A DNA stretch of 14,590 nucleotides from JACKOD01 sp041591635 (lineage in GTDB: Bacteria; Pseudomonadota; Gammaproteobacteria; Pseudomonadales; Oleiphilaceae): NCBI GenBank assembly GCA_041591635.1, contig JBFHRO010000070.1, positions 1 through 14,590 on the forward strand, written 5' to 3'. A program made the position numbers and the translations under genes. Of this stretch, positions 7,024 to 14,097 are shown in pieces. Within the stretch, counting starts at the first letter, position 1; each line of letters starts with the position of its first letter. The notes beneath the pieces are model-generated. The model was given only the letters and a program-made list of their open reading frames with translations. It had not been told where the DNA came from and did not search any database.

Positions 7024-8397
7024 TCAGAAAAACGCCAGACCCACCTGGAAGAGTTTTTCGACATCCCGAATCTTGCGCTTGTCGATCAAAAACAGGATGA
7101 CATGGTCATCAGGCTGCACCCGCACATGATCATGCGCGATCACCACTTCGTTGTGGCGCACAATGGCACCGATGGTGGTACCCTCGGGCAGCGCGATTTC
7201 ATCAAGCCGGCGGCCAACCACCTTGGAGGATCTATGATCGCCGTGGGCAATGGCCTCAATGGCTTCGGCCGCACCCCGGCGCAGCGAATGCACGTTAACC
7301 ACGTCACCGCGACGCACGTGCGTCAGCAGACTGCCAATGGTGGCCTGTTGGGGCGAGATGGCAATATCGATTTCACCGCCCTGAATCAAATCCACGTAAT
7401 CAGGGTTGTTAATCAGCGTCATGACCTTGCGAGCGCCCAGACGCTTGGCCAGCATGGAGGCCATAATGTTGGCTTCGTCGTCGTTAGTGACGGCGCAGAA
7501 CACATCGGTATCCTCGATGTTCTCTTCGATCAGCAATTCTTTTTTCGCCGCATCGCCTTGCAGCACAATGGTATTGTCGAGGGATTCCGAAAGCTCGGTA
7601 CAACGATCAAGATTGTGTTCGATGATCTTGACCTGGTACCGGGACTCCAGGGTCTGCGCCAGGTTCTGGCCGATATTGCCACCGCCGGCAATAATGATGC
7701 GCTTGTAGGTTTTTTCCAGCGGCTGCAGTTCAGACATCACCGAGCGAATATGGTTGGCCGCAGCAATGAAGAAAACCTCGTCGCCTTCCTCAATCACGCT
7801 GTTGCCCTGGGGAATGATGGGGCTGCCCTTGCGAAAAATCGCCGCCACCCGGGTATCGATATTGGGCATGTGCTGGCGCAGATAGGCCAGTTCATGCCCG
7901 ATCAACGGCCCGCCCTTGCAGGCCTTGATGGCTACCAGCCGCGCCAGGCCTTTGGAAAAATCCAGCACCTGCAGTGCACCGGGAAACTCGATCAGGCGGG
8001 TGATGTGGCGTGTCACCACCTGCTCCGGACTGATCAGCACATCCACCGGAAAGGCTTCGAGCCCGAACAGTTCCTTTTTATTGAGGTAAGGTATGGCCCG
8101 CACCCGACTGATCTTGGTCGGCGTTTTGAAAAGAGTATGCGCCACCTGACAGGCCACCATGTTGACCTCATCACTGTTGGTGACGGCGATCAGCATGTCG
8201 GCATCTTCCGCGCCGGCCTGCTTGAGAATATTGGGATAGGAACCCCGACCGTTAACGGTGCGAATATCGAGCTTGTCCTGCAGCTCCCGCAGGCGCTTGG
8301 GTTCACTGTCGATCACCGTAATATCGTTGGCCTCGTTGGCCAGGTTTTCCGCCAGCGTGCCACCCACTTGCCCTGCCCCGAGAATAATGATCTTCAT
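7024..8397 (-). CDS. trkA: Trk system potassium transporter peripheral subunit TrkA
   Basis: Cytosolic NAD(H)-binding regulatory subunit that assembles on TrkH and gates potassium uptake. The product is 457 residues, against 458 in E. coli. Two RCK units are visible. The first Rossmann fold begins at residue 2 (GAGQVGG, 7-13, with acidic D30 at the end of the second strand). The second has GGGNIG at about 238-243 with acidic E260. Each is followed by a C-terminal RCK subdomain (for example DTRVAAIFRKG and the closing DDHVILFLIDKR). ATG 8397 is preceded by an AGG-type ribosome binding site and lies nine bases after the rsmB stop, so it is co-transcribed with rsmB. trkH follows directly, which links both halves of the transporter; as I recall, E. 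coli and Pseudomonas keep trkH elsewhere. Confidence 0.97.
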   Translation of the reverse strand: MKIIILGAGQVGGTLAENLANEANDITVIDSEPKRLRELQDKLDIRTVNGRGSYPNILKQAGAEDADMLIAVTNSDEVNMVACQVAHTLFKTPTKISRVRAIPYLNKKELFGLEAFPVDVLISPEQVVTRHITRLIEFPGALQVLDFSKGLARLVAIKACKGGPLIGHELAYLRQHMPNIDTRVAAIFRKGSPIIPQGNSVIEEGDEVFFIAAANHIRSVMSELQPLEKTYKRIIIAGGGNIGQNLAQTLESRYQVKIIEHNLDRCTELSESLDNTIVLQGDAAKKELLIEENIEDTDVFCAVTNDDEANIMASMLAKRLGARKVMTLINNPDYVDLIQGGEIDIAISPQQATIGSLLTHVRRGDVVNVHSLRRGAAEAIEAIAHGDHRSSKVVGRRLDEIALPEGTTIGAIVRHNEVVIAHDHVRVQPDDHVILFLIDKRKIRDVEKLFQVGLAFF

Positions 8398-8406
8398 AGC
8401 GACCTG

Positions 8407-9831
8407 TTACACCTTCTTGTACAAACGGGCATAAAAAAAGCCATCATGGCCATTGATTTGGGGCAACAATTGGCGCGCCCCGGTCGAGGTGGCAATCCCC
8501 CATGCAGCCTCAAGCGTATCGGCGCGGGCATCGGATTGCTGCTGCAAAAACCTTTCGATTATACGGTTATTTTCCTGCGGAAACACGGAACAGGTCGCGT
8601 AAAGCAGCTGACCACCCGGCTTAAGGAGCGGCCAGAGGTGGGTCAGCAAGGCCATCTGCACCTTTGCCAGAGGCAGAATGTCGGTTTCTTTGCGCAGCAG
8701 CTTGATGTCCGGGTGCCGACGAATCACGCCCGTGGCGCTGCAGGGGGCATCCAGCAAAATACGATCAAAGCGATCGCCCTGGTGCTGGCTGGCAAAAGCC
8801 ACCCCATCAGCACACACGAGTTCGGCCGACAAATGCAGCCGGGCCAGATTCTCACGCACGCGCTCAAGCCTGTGTGCGTCGCAATCCAGTGCCACGAGGG
8901 TCAGCTCGGGACAAGCTTCCAGCATGGCGCAGGTTTTTCCGCCCGGCGCCGCGCACGCATCCAGCACCCGCATCCCAGGTGAAAGCGCAAGCAGGTCGAC
9001 ACACAGCTGAGCCGCCTCATCCTGCACACTGACCCAGCCTTGCGCAAACCCAGGCAGACGGGCCACGTCTACCGGTGCCGTCAAGGTCACGCCATAAGGC
9101 GCATAGGGGGCAGGTTGTGCCTCCAGTCCGGCGTCAGCCAGCTGTTGCAGATACTCGACACGGGAGTGATGGCGCGGGTTAACGCGCAAGGTAAAGGGAG
9201 GTCGGGCATTGTTTGCCTGCATGATGGCGTCACTTTCATCGGGCCAGTTGTGACGCAATTTTTCAGCCAACCATAGCGGGTGACTGTGAATGAGCAGCGG
9301 CGTCGCTTCAATGCGCTCTCGCCACAGTTGAATTTCACGCAAAAAGTTGCGCAATACTCCATTGATAACACCGCTGAGCCAGGAAACATCAAGCACCTTG
9401 CTGGCTTCCACCGTTTCATGAATGGCGGCGTGCGGTGGAATGCGGGTCTCCAGCAACTGGTACAAGCCGATGATCAGCAGTTGTCGCCCATAGGTTTCCC
9501 GCCCCTTTAACGGCCGCACCAGCATACTGCGCACAATATGGTGCAACCGGTGATACCAGCGACAGGCGCCAAAGCAGAGTTCCTGCAACAGTGCTCTGTC
9601 GGCCTCCGCCACCCGCAGCTGAGCGGCTGGCAATAAACCGGTTAACGACTGGCCTTCGTGACAGACGCCGTACAGCACCTCCGCCGCCACCGCACGCACG
9701 TTAGGCGACGCATTGGCGGGCTCATGGTGCGCTGCACTCTGGCCTGGTTTCGGCGCTCGTCGCGAACCGCTGGCCGGCCCTTTCAACCGGCCAGGATTGT
9801 AGAATGACGGGGTTTTTGGCTTGTCGGTCAT
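8407..9831 (-). CDS. rsmB: 16S rRNA (cytosine(967)-C(5))-methyltransferase RsmB
   Basis: S-adenosylmethionine-dependent enzyme making m5C967 in 16S rRNA of the small ribosomal subunit. The N-terminal NusB-like RNA-binding domain (VRAVAAEVLYGV...ALLQELCFGACRWYHRL...LLETRIPPHAAIHETVE) is followed by the methyltransferase domain. The SAM-binding loop DACAAPGGKT is at about 291-300. The two m5C cysteines are present, in DAPCSATG (C364) and YATCSVFP (C414). The product is 474 residues against 429 in E. coli; the excess is a basic, proline- and glycine-rich N-terminal extension of about 43 residues with no recognised domain. The start is supported by an ATGA overlap with the fmt stop, which suggests coupled translation. 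Confidence 0.96.
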   Translation of the reverse strand: MTDKPKTPSFYNPGRLKGPASGSRRAPKPGQSAAHHEPANASPNVRAVAAEVLYGVCHEGQSLTGLLPAAQLRVAEADRALLQELCFGACRWYHRLHHIVRSMLVRPLKGRETYGRQLLIIGLYQLLETRIPPHAAIHETVEASKVLDVSWLSGVINGVLRNFLREIQLWRERIEATPLLIHSHPLWLAEKLRHNWPDESDAIMQANNARPPFTLRVNPRHHSRVEYLQQLADAGLEAQPAPYAPYGVTLTAPVDVARLPGFAQGWVSVQDEAAQLCVDLLALSPGMRVLDACAAPGGKTCAMLEACPELTLVALDCDAHRLERVRENLARLHLSAELVCADGVAFASQHQGDRFDRILLDAPCSATGVIRRHPDIKLLRKETDILPLAKVQMALLTHLWPLLKPGGQLLYATCSVFPQENNRIIERFLQQQSDARADTLEAAWGIATSTGARQLLPQINGHDGFFYARLYKKV

Positions 9832-10844
9832 GCGGTTTTACCGCTGGCTGAAGCAACGTCGCGGCCTACCGGACACGCCAGCCGTTCACCCGCCGCCAAC
9901 AGCGGCTTGCCCCCATTGATGAAATCCGCCACCGACTGCACCCGGGCACCCGGCAACTGCAGCTCGAGCAAGCGCAGCACACCCTCACCGCACTGCACCC
10001 GAATGCCTTGGCGATCCTTGCTGATAACCGTTCCTGCCGATACTCCCGACGAAGGCGCGGCCGGCTCTGCAATTGCCGCCAGGATGCGCACCCGTTCCCC
10101 TTGACTCAGGGTATAGGCCACCGGCCAGGGGTTGAAGGCCCGCACAGTCCGCTCCAGCATAGTGGCGGGCTGCTGCCAGTCGAGCTGAGCTTCTTCCTTG
10201 CCCAGCTTGTGTGCGTACGTGGCCAGGGAATTGTCCTGCACCTCGGCTTCGACCTTGCCTTGACGGGCAAACTGGCTCAACACCTCGACCAAACAGCGAG
10301 CCCCTTGATCGGCCAGCCGATCGTGCAAGCTTCCACCGGTGTCGGCCGCCGTGATCGGCAGCGTTTGACGGTACAGCATGGGACCGGTATCGAGCCCGGC
10401 CTCCATCTGCATGATGGTGATGCCTGTGACAGCATCACCGGCCTGCAGCGCCCGCTGAATCGGGGCGGCACCACGCCAACGCGGCAACAGGGAGGCATGC
10501 ACATTGATACAGCCAAGCCGGGGGATATCCAGTACCGTCTGCGGCAGTAACAGCCCGTAGGCAACCACCACCATCAGATCAGGTTCAAGCGCCGCCAGCT
10601 CGCGCACAGACTCGGCGCTTTTGAAGTTCAGCGGCTGGTACACAGGGATGGCATGGCTCTGGGCCAGGGTTTTAACCGGGCCGGGAGTGAGTTTCTTGCC
10701 GCGGCCAGCAGGCCGGTCGGGCTGCGTGTACACGGCCACCACCGGGTGTGGGGTGTCGAGCACTGCCTGCAACGCGTGGGCAGCAAATTCGGGCGTGCCT
10801 GCAAAAACGATTTTCAACGGCTTGACCGCGGCGGGTAACGACAA
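9828..10844 (-). CDS. fmt: Methionyl-tRNA formyltransferase
   Basis: Transfers the formyl group of 10-formyl-tetrahydrofolate to Met-tRNAi to make the initiator fMet-tRNA. The conserved block KIVFAGTPEFAA opens the domain. TQPDRPAGRGKKLTPGPVK, the catalytic set N114, H116 and D152 (in NVHASLLPRWRG and GLDTG, numbered from the TTG) and the C-terminal tRNA-binding domain (RAFNPWPVAY onward) all follow. The frame is open to a GTG at 10901, but relatives begin almost directly at the K-I-V-F strand. TTG 10844 has GGAG at an 8-base spacing (10856-10853) and gives 338 residues, still somewhat longer than the 315 of E. coli. GTG 10853 or 10901 remain possible. It sits between def and rsmB and overlaps rsmB by four bases. 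Confidence 0.95.
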   Translation of the reverse strand: MSLPAAVKPLKIVFAGTPEFAAHALQAVLDTPHPVVAVYTQPDRPAGRGKKLTPGPVKTLAQSHAIPVYQPLNFKSAESVRELAALEPDLMVVVAYGLLLPQTVLDIPRLGCINVHASLLPRWRGAAPIQRALQAGDAVTGITIMQMEAGLDTGPMLYRQTLPITAADTGGSLHDRLADQGARCLVEVLSQFARQGKVEAEVQDNSLATYAHKLGKEEAQLDWQQPATMLERTVRAFNPWPVAYTLSQGERVRILAAIAEPAAPSSGVSAGTVISKDRQGIRVQCGEGVLRLLELQLPGARVQSVADFINGGKPLLAAGERLACPVGRDVASASGKTA

Positions 10845-10907
10845 GGGGTTCACTCCGGTTGCAATAGGAAGGCGCCAACGGCTTGATGTAACCGCCGGCA
10901 CCGTATC

Positions 10908-11414
10908 TCAGGCAAGGCCCTTTTGGGCTTTCTCGAGTTTTTTCTTGATGCGGTTACGTTTGAACTGGCTGAGATAGTCTACAAAAAGCTTGCCATTGAG
11001 GTGATCCAGCTCATGCTGCAGGCACACTGCCAAAAGGCCGTCTGCCACCCGCTCAAAGGGCTTGCCATGACGATCAAGTGCCGTCACCCGGACATGATCA
11101 ATACGGGTCACCTCTTCGTAAAACCCAGGTACCGAAAGGCAGCCTTCCTGCATCGCATGGGGTTCTCCCGGCAGCACTTCGATCTCCGGATTGATGAATA
11201 CCAGGGGCTGACTTTTGTCCTCGGACACATCAATCACCACAATGCGCTGGTGGATGTTTACCTGGGTGGCCGCCAGCCCGATTCCCGGTGCCTCATACAT
11301 GGTTTCAAACATGTCGTCGATCACGCGCTGCAATGCGGCATCAAAGACAGCGACCGGGGCCGCGATCTTGCGCAAACGGGGATCGGGAAATTCGAGAATT
11401 TCTAACGTACTCAT
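10908..11414 (-). CDS. def: Peptide deformylase
   Basis: Metal-dependent hydrolase that removes the formyl group from the N-terminal methionine of new proteins as they leave the ribosome. The three family motifs are intact: GIGLAATQV (about 44-52), EGCLS (90-94, metal ligand C92) and QHELDH (metal ligands H134 and H138, catalytic E135). From ATG 11414 it is 168 residues, one shorter than E. coli Def, and starts MSTLEILEFPDPRLRKIA like its relatives. An upstream in-frame start at 11462 would add 16 unconserved residues across the leader. No strong Shine-Dalgarno sequence precedes the ATG. It is the first gene of the def-fmt-rsmB-trkA-trkH unit; fmt follows, the usual pairing of formylation and deformylation. 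Confidence 0.97.
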   Translation of the reverse strand: MSTLEILEFPDPRLRKIAAPVAVFDAALQRVIDDMFETMYEAPGIGLAATQVNIHQRIVVIDVSEDKSQPLVFINPEIEVLPGEPHAMQEGCLSVPGFYEEVTRIDHVRVTALDRHGKPFERVADGLLAVCLQHELDHLNGKLFVDYLSQFKRNRIKKKLEKAQKGLA

Positions 11415-11482
11415 AATAAGTTGTATACATCTTAAAGGCGGTGTGACGGATTTGTGGTACAAGTCACGAAGCGACTGCTAGT

Positions 11483-11511
11483 ATTATCCATTAGACGCCG
11501 AAAGAGTACAA
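11483..11511 (-). promoter_or_regulatory. Candidate promoter for the def operon
   Basis: On the minus strand TTGTAC (11511-11506) and GATAAT (11488-11483, 5 of 6 to consensus) are separated by 17 bases. Transcription would begin near 11475, about 60 bases before the def ATG. The -35 matches only the TTG half of the consensus. Confidence 0.45.
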
Positions 11512-11534
11512 ATTATCGGCACTTGATCTATAGT
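11505..11534 (+). promoter_or_regulatory. Candidate promoter for the tsaP-like gene
   Basis: AGTACA (11505-11510, 3 of 6 to -35) and TATAGT (11529-11534, 5 of 6 to -10) are 18 bases apart. The predicted start near 11541 leaves a leader of about 144 bases. The -35 element overlaps that of the divergent def promoter, so the two may compete. Motif reading only. Confidence 0.35.
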
Positions 11535-11595
11535 AAGTGAATCTGGAAACCGGTTGCCCTTAATGGCCTGTTTTTGGCGTCTTCAGCAGTGCGCA

Positions 11596-11638
11596 AGGTG
11601 CAAACAAGAGGCGGGCACCTCCGCTGTCGGAACACAGC
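11596..11638 (+). other. Two adjacent hairpins in the tsaP leader
   Basis: AGGTGC (11596-11601) pairs with GCACCT (11615-11620) around a 13-base loop. GCTGT (11623-11627) then pairs with ACAGC (11634-11638) around a 6-base loop. Both fall in the predicted 5' untranslated region, upstream of the AAGGGA ribosome binding site of the LysM gene. Confidence 0.35.
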
Positions 11639-11684
11639 AGTACACATCATCGAATCTAACACTGAATATAAAGGGATTCTCATT

Positions 11685-12713
11685 ATGAGAAAGTTTCTGT
11701 TTGCCCTCTCCACCCTGTTTTTGCTGCAGATTCAGTTTGCCTGGGGGCAGGCGGAATTGCGCTCGGGCCATCCGGACCGTTATACCGTCGTAAAAGGCGA
11801 CACGCTTTGGGACATCTCGGGCCGCTTTCTGCAGTCACCCTGGCTTTGGCCTGAAATCTGGCACGCGAACCCGCAAATCGACAATCCACACCTGATTTAT
11901 CCCGGCGATGTGATTGGTCTGGTGTACGTTGGCGGCCAGCCGCGCCTGACCACCCTTAAGCGTGGCGCCGACAGCGGCGTGGTCAAGCTGTCGCCCCAGG
12001 CACGCATCACCCCCATCAGCAGTGCCATTCCTGCAATCCCGCTGGATGCTATCGCGGCCTTCATGACCCAGACCCGCATTGTCGAGCAAACCGAAATGGA
12101 TGCAGCGCCTTACGTGCTGTCCGGTCGCGAACAACACCTCGTCACAGGCGCAGGTGACATGGTTTATGCGCGGGGGAAAGTAGCCAATGTGAACTCGCTT
12201 AACGTCTACCGGCAAAGCGTTGCCTACGTCGACCCTGATACCAAGGAATTCCTCGGACTCGAAGCTCGCTCGCTCGGGCAAGCCAAGTTGAAAGAGGTCA
12301 ACGGCGAAGTCATCACCCTTTCTTTGCAACGCACCAGTGAAGATGTGCGTCAGGGCGATCGCCTGCTGCCGTCAGACGACCGCGAAATCAACACCGTGTT
12401 CCACCCCAGCTCGCCTGCTACCGATATCAATGGCAGGATGATTGCGGTTCATGATGGCGTGTCCCAGATCGGCCAGTATGCCGTTGTCACCATCAACAAA
12501 GGCTTGCGTGACGGACTCAAAGAGGGCAATGTTCTGGCCATATACAAAAATGGCGGCCTGGTACGCGACCCCTACACCAAGGAAGCCATTGAGTTACCTT
12601 CTGAGCGCGCCGGACTGCTGATGGTGTTCCGCGCCTTTGACAAGGTCAGTTACGGCCTGATTCTGAAAGCATTGCGTCCACTGGCCATTATGGACGAAGT
12701 GAGAAACCCCTGA
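11685..12713 (+). CDS. tsaP: LysM domain protein, TsaP-like (type IV pilus secretin-associated)
   Basis: Secreted LysM protein of 342 residues. It begins with a signal peptide (MRKFLFALSTLFLLQIQFAWG, likely cut after A-W-G at about residue 21). One LysM domain follows at about 33-79 (YTVVKGDTLWDISGRFL...IYPGDVIGL), which binds peptidoglycan. The rest resembles the FlgT-like C-terminal part of TsaP. By position (divergent from def, upstream of dprA) and length it matches P. aeruginosa PA0020, the TsaP that, as I recall, anchors the PilQ secretin ring to the cell wall. Protein identity is good; the pilus role here is inference, as no pilus gene is in the window. ATG 11685 with AAGGGA nine bases upstream is preferred to a frame-open start at 11574, which would bury the signal peptide. 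A terminator follows directly. Confidence 0.88.
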   Translation: MRKFLFALSTLFLLQIQFAWGQAELRSGHPDRYTVVKGDTLWDISGRFLQSPWLWPEIWHANPQIDNPHLIYPGDVIGLVYVGGQPRLTTLKRGADSGVVKLSPQARITPISSAIPAIPLDAIAAFMTQTRIVEQTEMDAAPYVLSGREQHLVTGAGDMVYARGKVANVNSLNVYRQSVAYVDPDTKEFLGLEARSLGQAKLKEVNGEVITLSLQRTSEDVRQGDRLLPSDDREINTVFHPSSPATDINGRMIAVHDGVSQIGQYAVVTINKGLRDGLKEGNVLAIYKNGGLVRDPYTKEAIELPSERAGLLMVFRAFDKVSYGLILKALRPLAIMDEVRNP

Positions 12714-12740
12714 CCACACGAAGCAATACCTGAACTCATC

Positions 12741-12767
12741 AAAGCCCCTGCGGGGGCTTTCTTTTTT
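12741..12767 (+). terminator. Rho-independent terminator after the tsaP-like gene
   Basis: AAAGCCCC (12741-12748) and GGGGCTTT (12753-12760) form a perfect 8-bp stem with a TGCG tetraloop, followed by CTTTTTT (12761-12767). This is a textbook intrinsic terminator, 28 bases past the stop of the LysM gene and only 16 bases before the dprA start codon. Confidence 0.9.
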
Positions 12768-12782
12768 GATCAAGGATGATCA
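12767..12782 (+). promoter_or_regulatory. Palindromic hairpin presenting the dprA ribosome binding site
   Basis: Two TGATCA palindromes (12767-12772 and 12777-12782) enclose AGGA, the core of the dprA Shine-Dalgarno sequence AAGGA, and can fold as a 6-bp stem with AGGA as the tetraloop. The stem ends one base before ATG 12784. The layout decides the start: AAGGA is seven bases from this ATG. Confidence 0.5.
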
Positions 12783-12783
12783 T

Positions 12784-14043
12784 ATGAGCGATATTCACAC
12801 CTTTGGACCAACCATTGACCGCCCCCTGAAGCAAGCCCCCGACGCCATTGCGCCTGCGCATCCACCTGAGAATGCACACACCCGCACTGACCCTCACATA
12901 GACTGGCTGATACTGTCTTACCTGCCCGGCGTCGGGCCAGCCAAATTTCATCAGCTGCTCGAATGGTTTGGCTCCCCCCGCGCAACCCTGGAAGCCGATG
13001 CCAAATTGCTGGGTTCGGCCGGCCTCAGGACCGAAGCCCTGCAACTGATTGCCAGCTGGCAAAAAAACCCGCAACACTGCAAGGTGGCACAACAAGCCGA
13101 GGCCGACCTTGTCTGGATGCAAAAACATCGGGCCCAGCTCGTATTGCTCGATGATGCCGACTACCCCTACCTGTTGAAACAGATTCATCAACCGCCGCCG
13201 GTGCTTTTTATTCAGGGGGACAGGTCATTGCTTGGCAAGCCGCAACTGGCAATGGTCGGAAGCCGTCACGCCAGTACCGATGGCATGGACAATGCCCGGC
13301 ACTTTGCCAAAAGCATCGCCGAGCAAGGCATCACACTCACCAGCGGGCTCGCCATGGGGATTGACGCAGCGGCCCACGCCGGCGCACTAAAAGCTGGAGG
13401 AACCACAGTGGCCGTCATGGGAACCGGGCTGGATCTGATCTACCCTGCGAGCCATCACAAACTCGCGCAATCCATCATTGAACAGGGCCTGCTGGTCACC
13501 GAATTCCCTCCGGGAACCCGGCCCATGGCGAGTAATTTCCCGCGCCGCAACCGCATTATCAGTGGCCTGGCGCTGGGCGTCATCGTTATCGAAGCCAGCC
13601 TCAAAAGCGGTTCACTGATTACTGCCAGGCATGCACTGGAGCAAGGCCGCGAAGTTTTCGCCATTCCAGGCTCCATCCACAACCCGATGGCAAAAGGGTG
13701 TCATCAACTGATTCGGGATGGCGCCAAACTGGTTCAAAGTATTGATGACATCGTCGAAGAGCTGGCGGATATTCCGTCCCGCCCCCTGCAGATGAGGATA
13801 GCGTCCGCCCGCCCCCTTTTGCCCTTGCCACCACCGCCTGAGTTCCCCCAGATTGAAGCGGCCGGCAAGGCACTGCTGATGCACATGGGCTACGAAACCG
13901 TTTCCATTGACCTGCTAGTGGAGCGCAGCGGCCTTTCTCCCGCTCAACTTATGCAGGAATTGCTGCTGCTGGAAATCAACGGGCTGATTGAGACGGTGCC
14001 TGGGGGCTATAAGCGCCTGGCCGGCATCAGCTGCCCCCCTTGA
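12784..14043 (+). CDS. dprA: DNA-processing protein DprA (Smf family)
   Basis: Cytosolic single-strand DNA-binding protein that loads RecA onto incoming DNA during natural transformation; it is also kept in many species not known to transform. The order is complete: a helical SAM-like N-terminal region (about 40-95, LSYLPGVGPAKFHQLLEWFG), then the DprA Rossmann fold (about 118-330). That fold holds AMVGSRHAS, TSGLAMGIDAAAH, VMGTGLDLIYP, TEFPPG, NFPRRNRIISGLA and EASLKSGSLITARHA. A proline-rich linker (about 343-355) and a winged-helix C-terminal domain (about 358-412) complete it. At 419 residues it exceeds E. coli Smf (374), partly through a 39-residue N-terminal extension. ATG 12784 is preferred to a TTG at 12766, which lies in the terminator T run. 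No room for a promoter exists between terminator and start, so expression needs read-through or a promoter inside the upstream gene. Confidence 0.96.
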   Translation: MSDIHTFGPTIDRPLKQAPDAIAPAHPPENAHTRTDPHIDWLILSYLPGVGPAKFHQLLEWFGSPRATLEADAKLLGSAGLRTEALQLIASWQKNPQHCKVAQQAEADLVWMQKHRAQLVLLDDADYPYLLKQIHQPPPVLFIQGDRSLLGKPQLAMVGSRHASTDGMDNARHFAKSIAEQGITLTSGLAMGIDAAAHAGALKAGGTTVAVMGTGLDLIYPASHHKLAQSIIEQGLLVTEFPPGTRPMASNFPRRNRIISGLALGVIVIEASLKSGSLITARHALEQGREVFAIPGSIHNPMAKGCHQLIRDGAKLVQSIDDIVEELADIPSRPLQMRIASARPLLPLPPPPEFPQIEAAGKALLMHMGYETVSIDLLVERSGLSPAQLMQELLLLEINGLIETVPGGYKRLAGISCPP

Positions 14044-14069
14044 ATCCCCGGCAGCAGTCTTGTAGTGTG

Positions 14070-14093
14070 CCCCCTTCATAGTCGATGAGGGGG
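14070..14093 (+). promoter_or_regulatory. Hairpin enclosing the tsaC ribosome binding site
   Basis: CCCCCTTCAT (14070-14079) pairs with ATGAGGGGG (14085-14093) through nine base pairs with one bulged T and a 5-base AGTCG loop. The right arm contains the whole GAGGGGG Shine-Dalgarno sequence of tsaC, four bases from ATG 14098. No T run follows, so it does not look like a terminator. Confidence 0.6.
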
Positions 14094-14097
14094 TTAC

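Noticed and set aside
7102..8982. A 626-codon open frame on the plus strand, antisense to trkA and rsmB
   Set aside because: It mirrors two clear conserved genes, has no recognisable domain and no ribosome binding site; long antisense frames are common opposite biased codons.
11415..11462. Upstream extension of def
   Set aside because: The 16 added residues have no counterpart in deformylases; ATG 11414 matches the family start.
11484..11492. DnaA-box-like TTATCCATT
   Set aside because: Only 7 of 9 to the consensus and alone; it overlaps a promoter -10. Despite the gene order, no cluster of boxes or AT-rich origin region is present.
11574..11684. Upstream extension of the tsaP-like frame
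   Set aside because: It would place 37 residues before an obvious signal peptide; ATG 11685 has a suitable AAGGGA.
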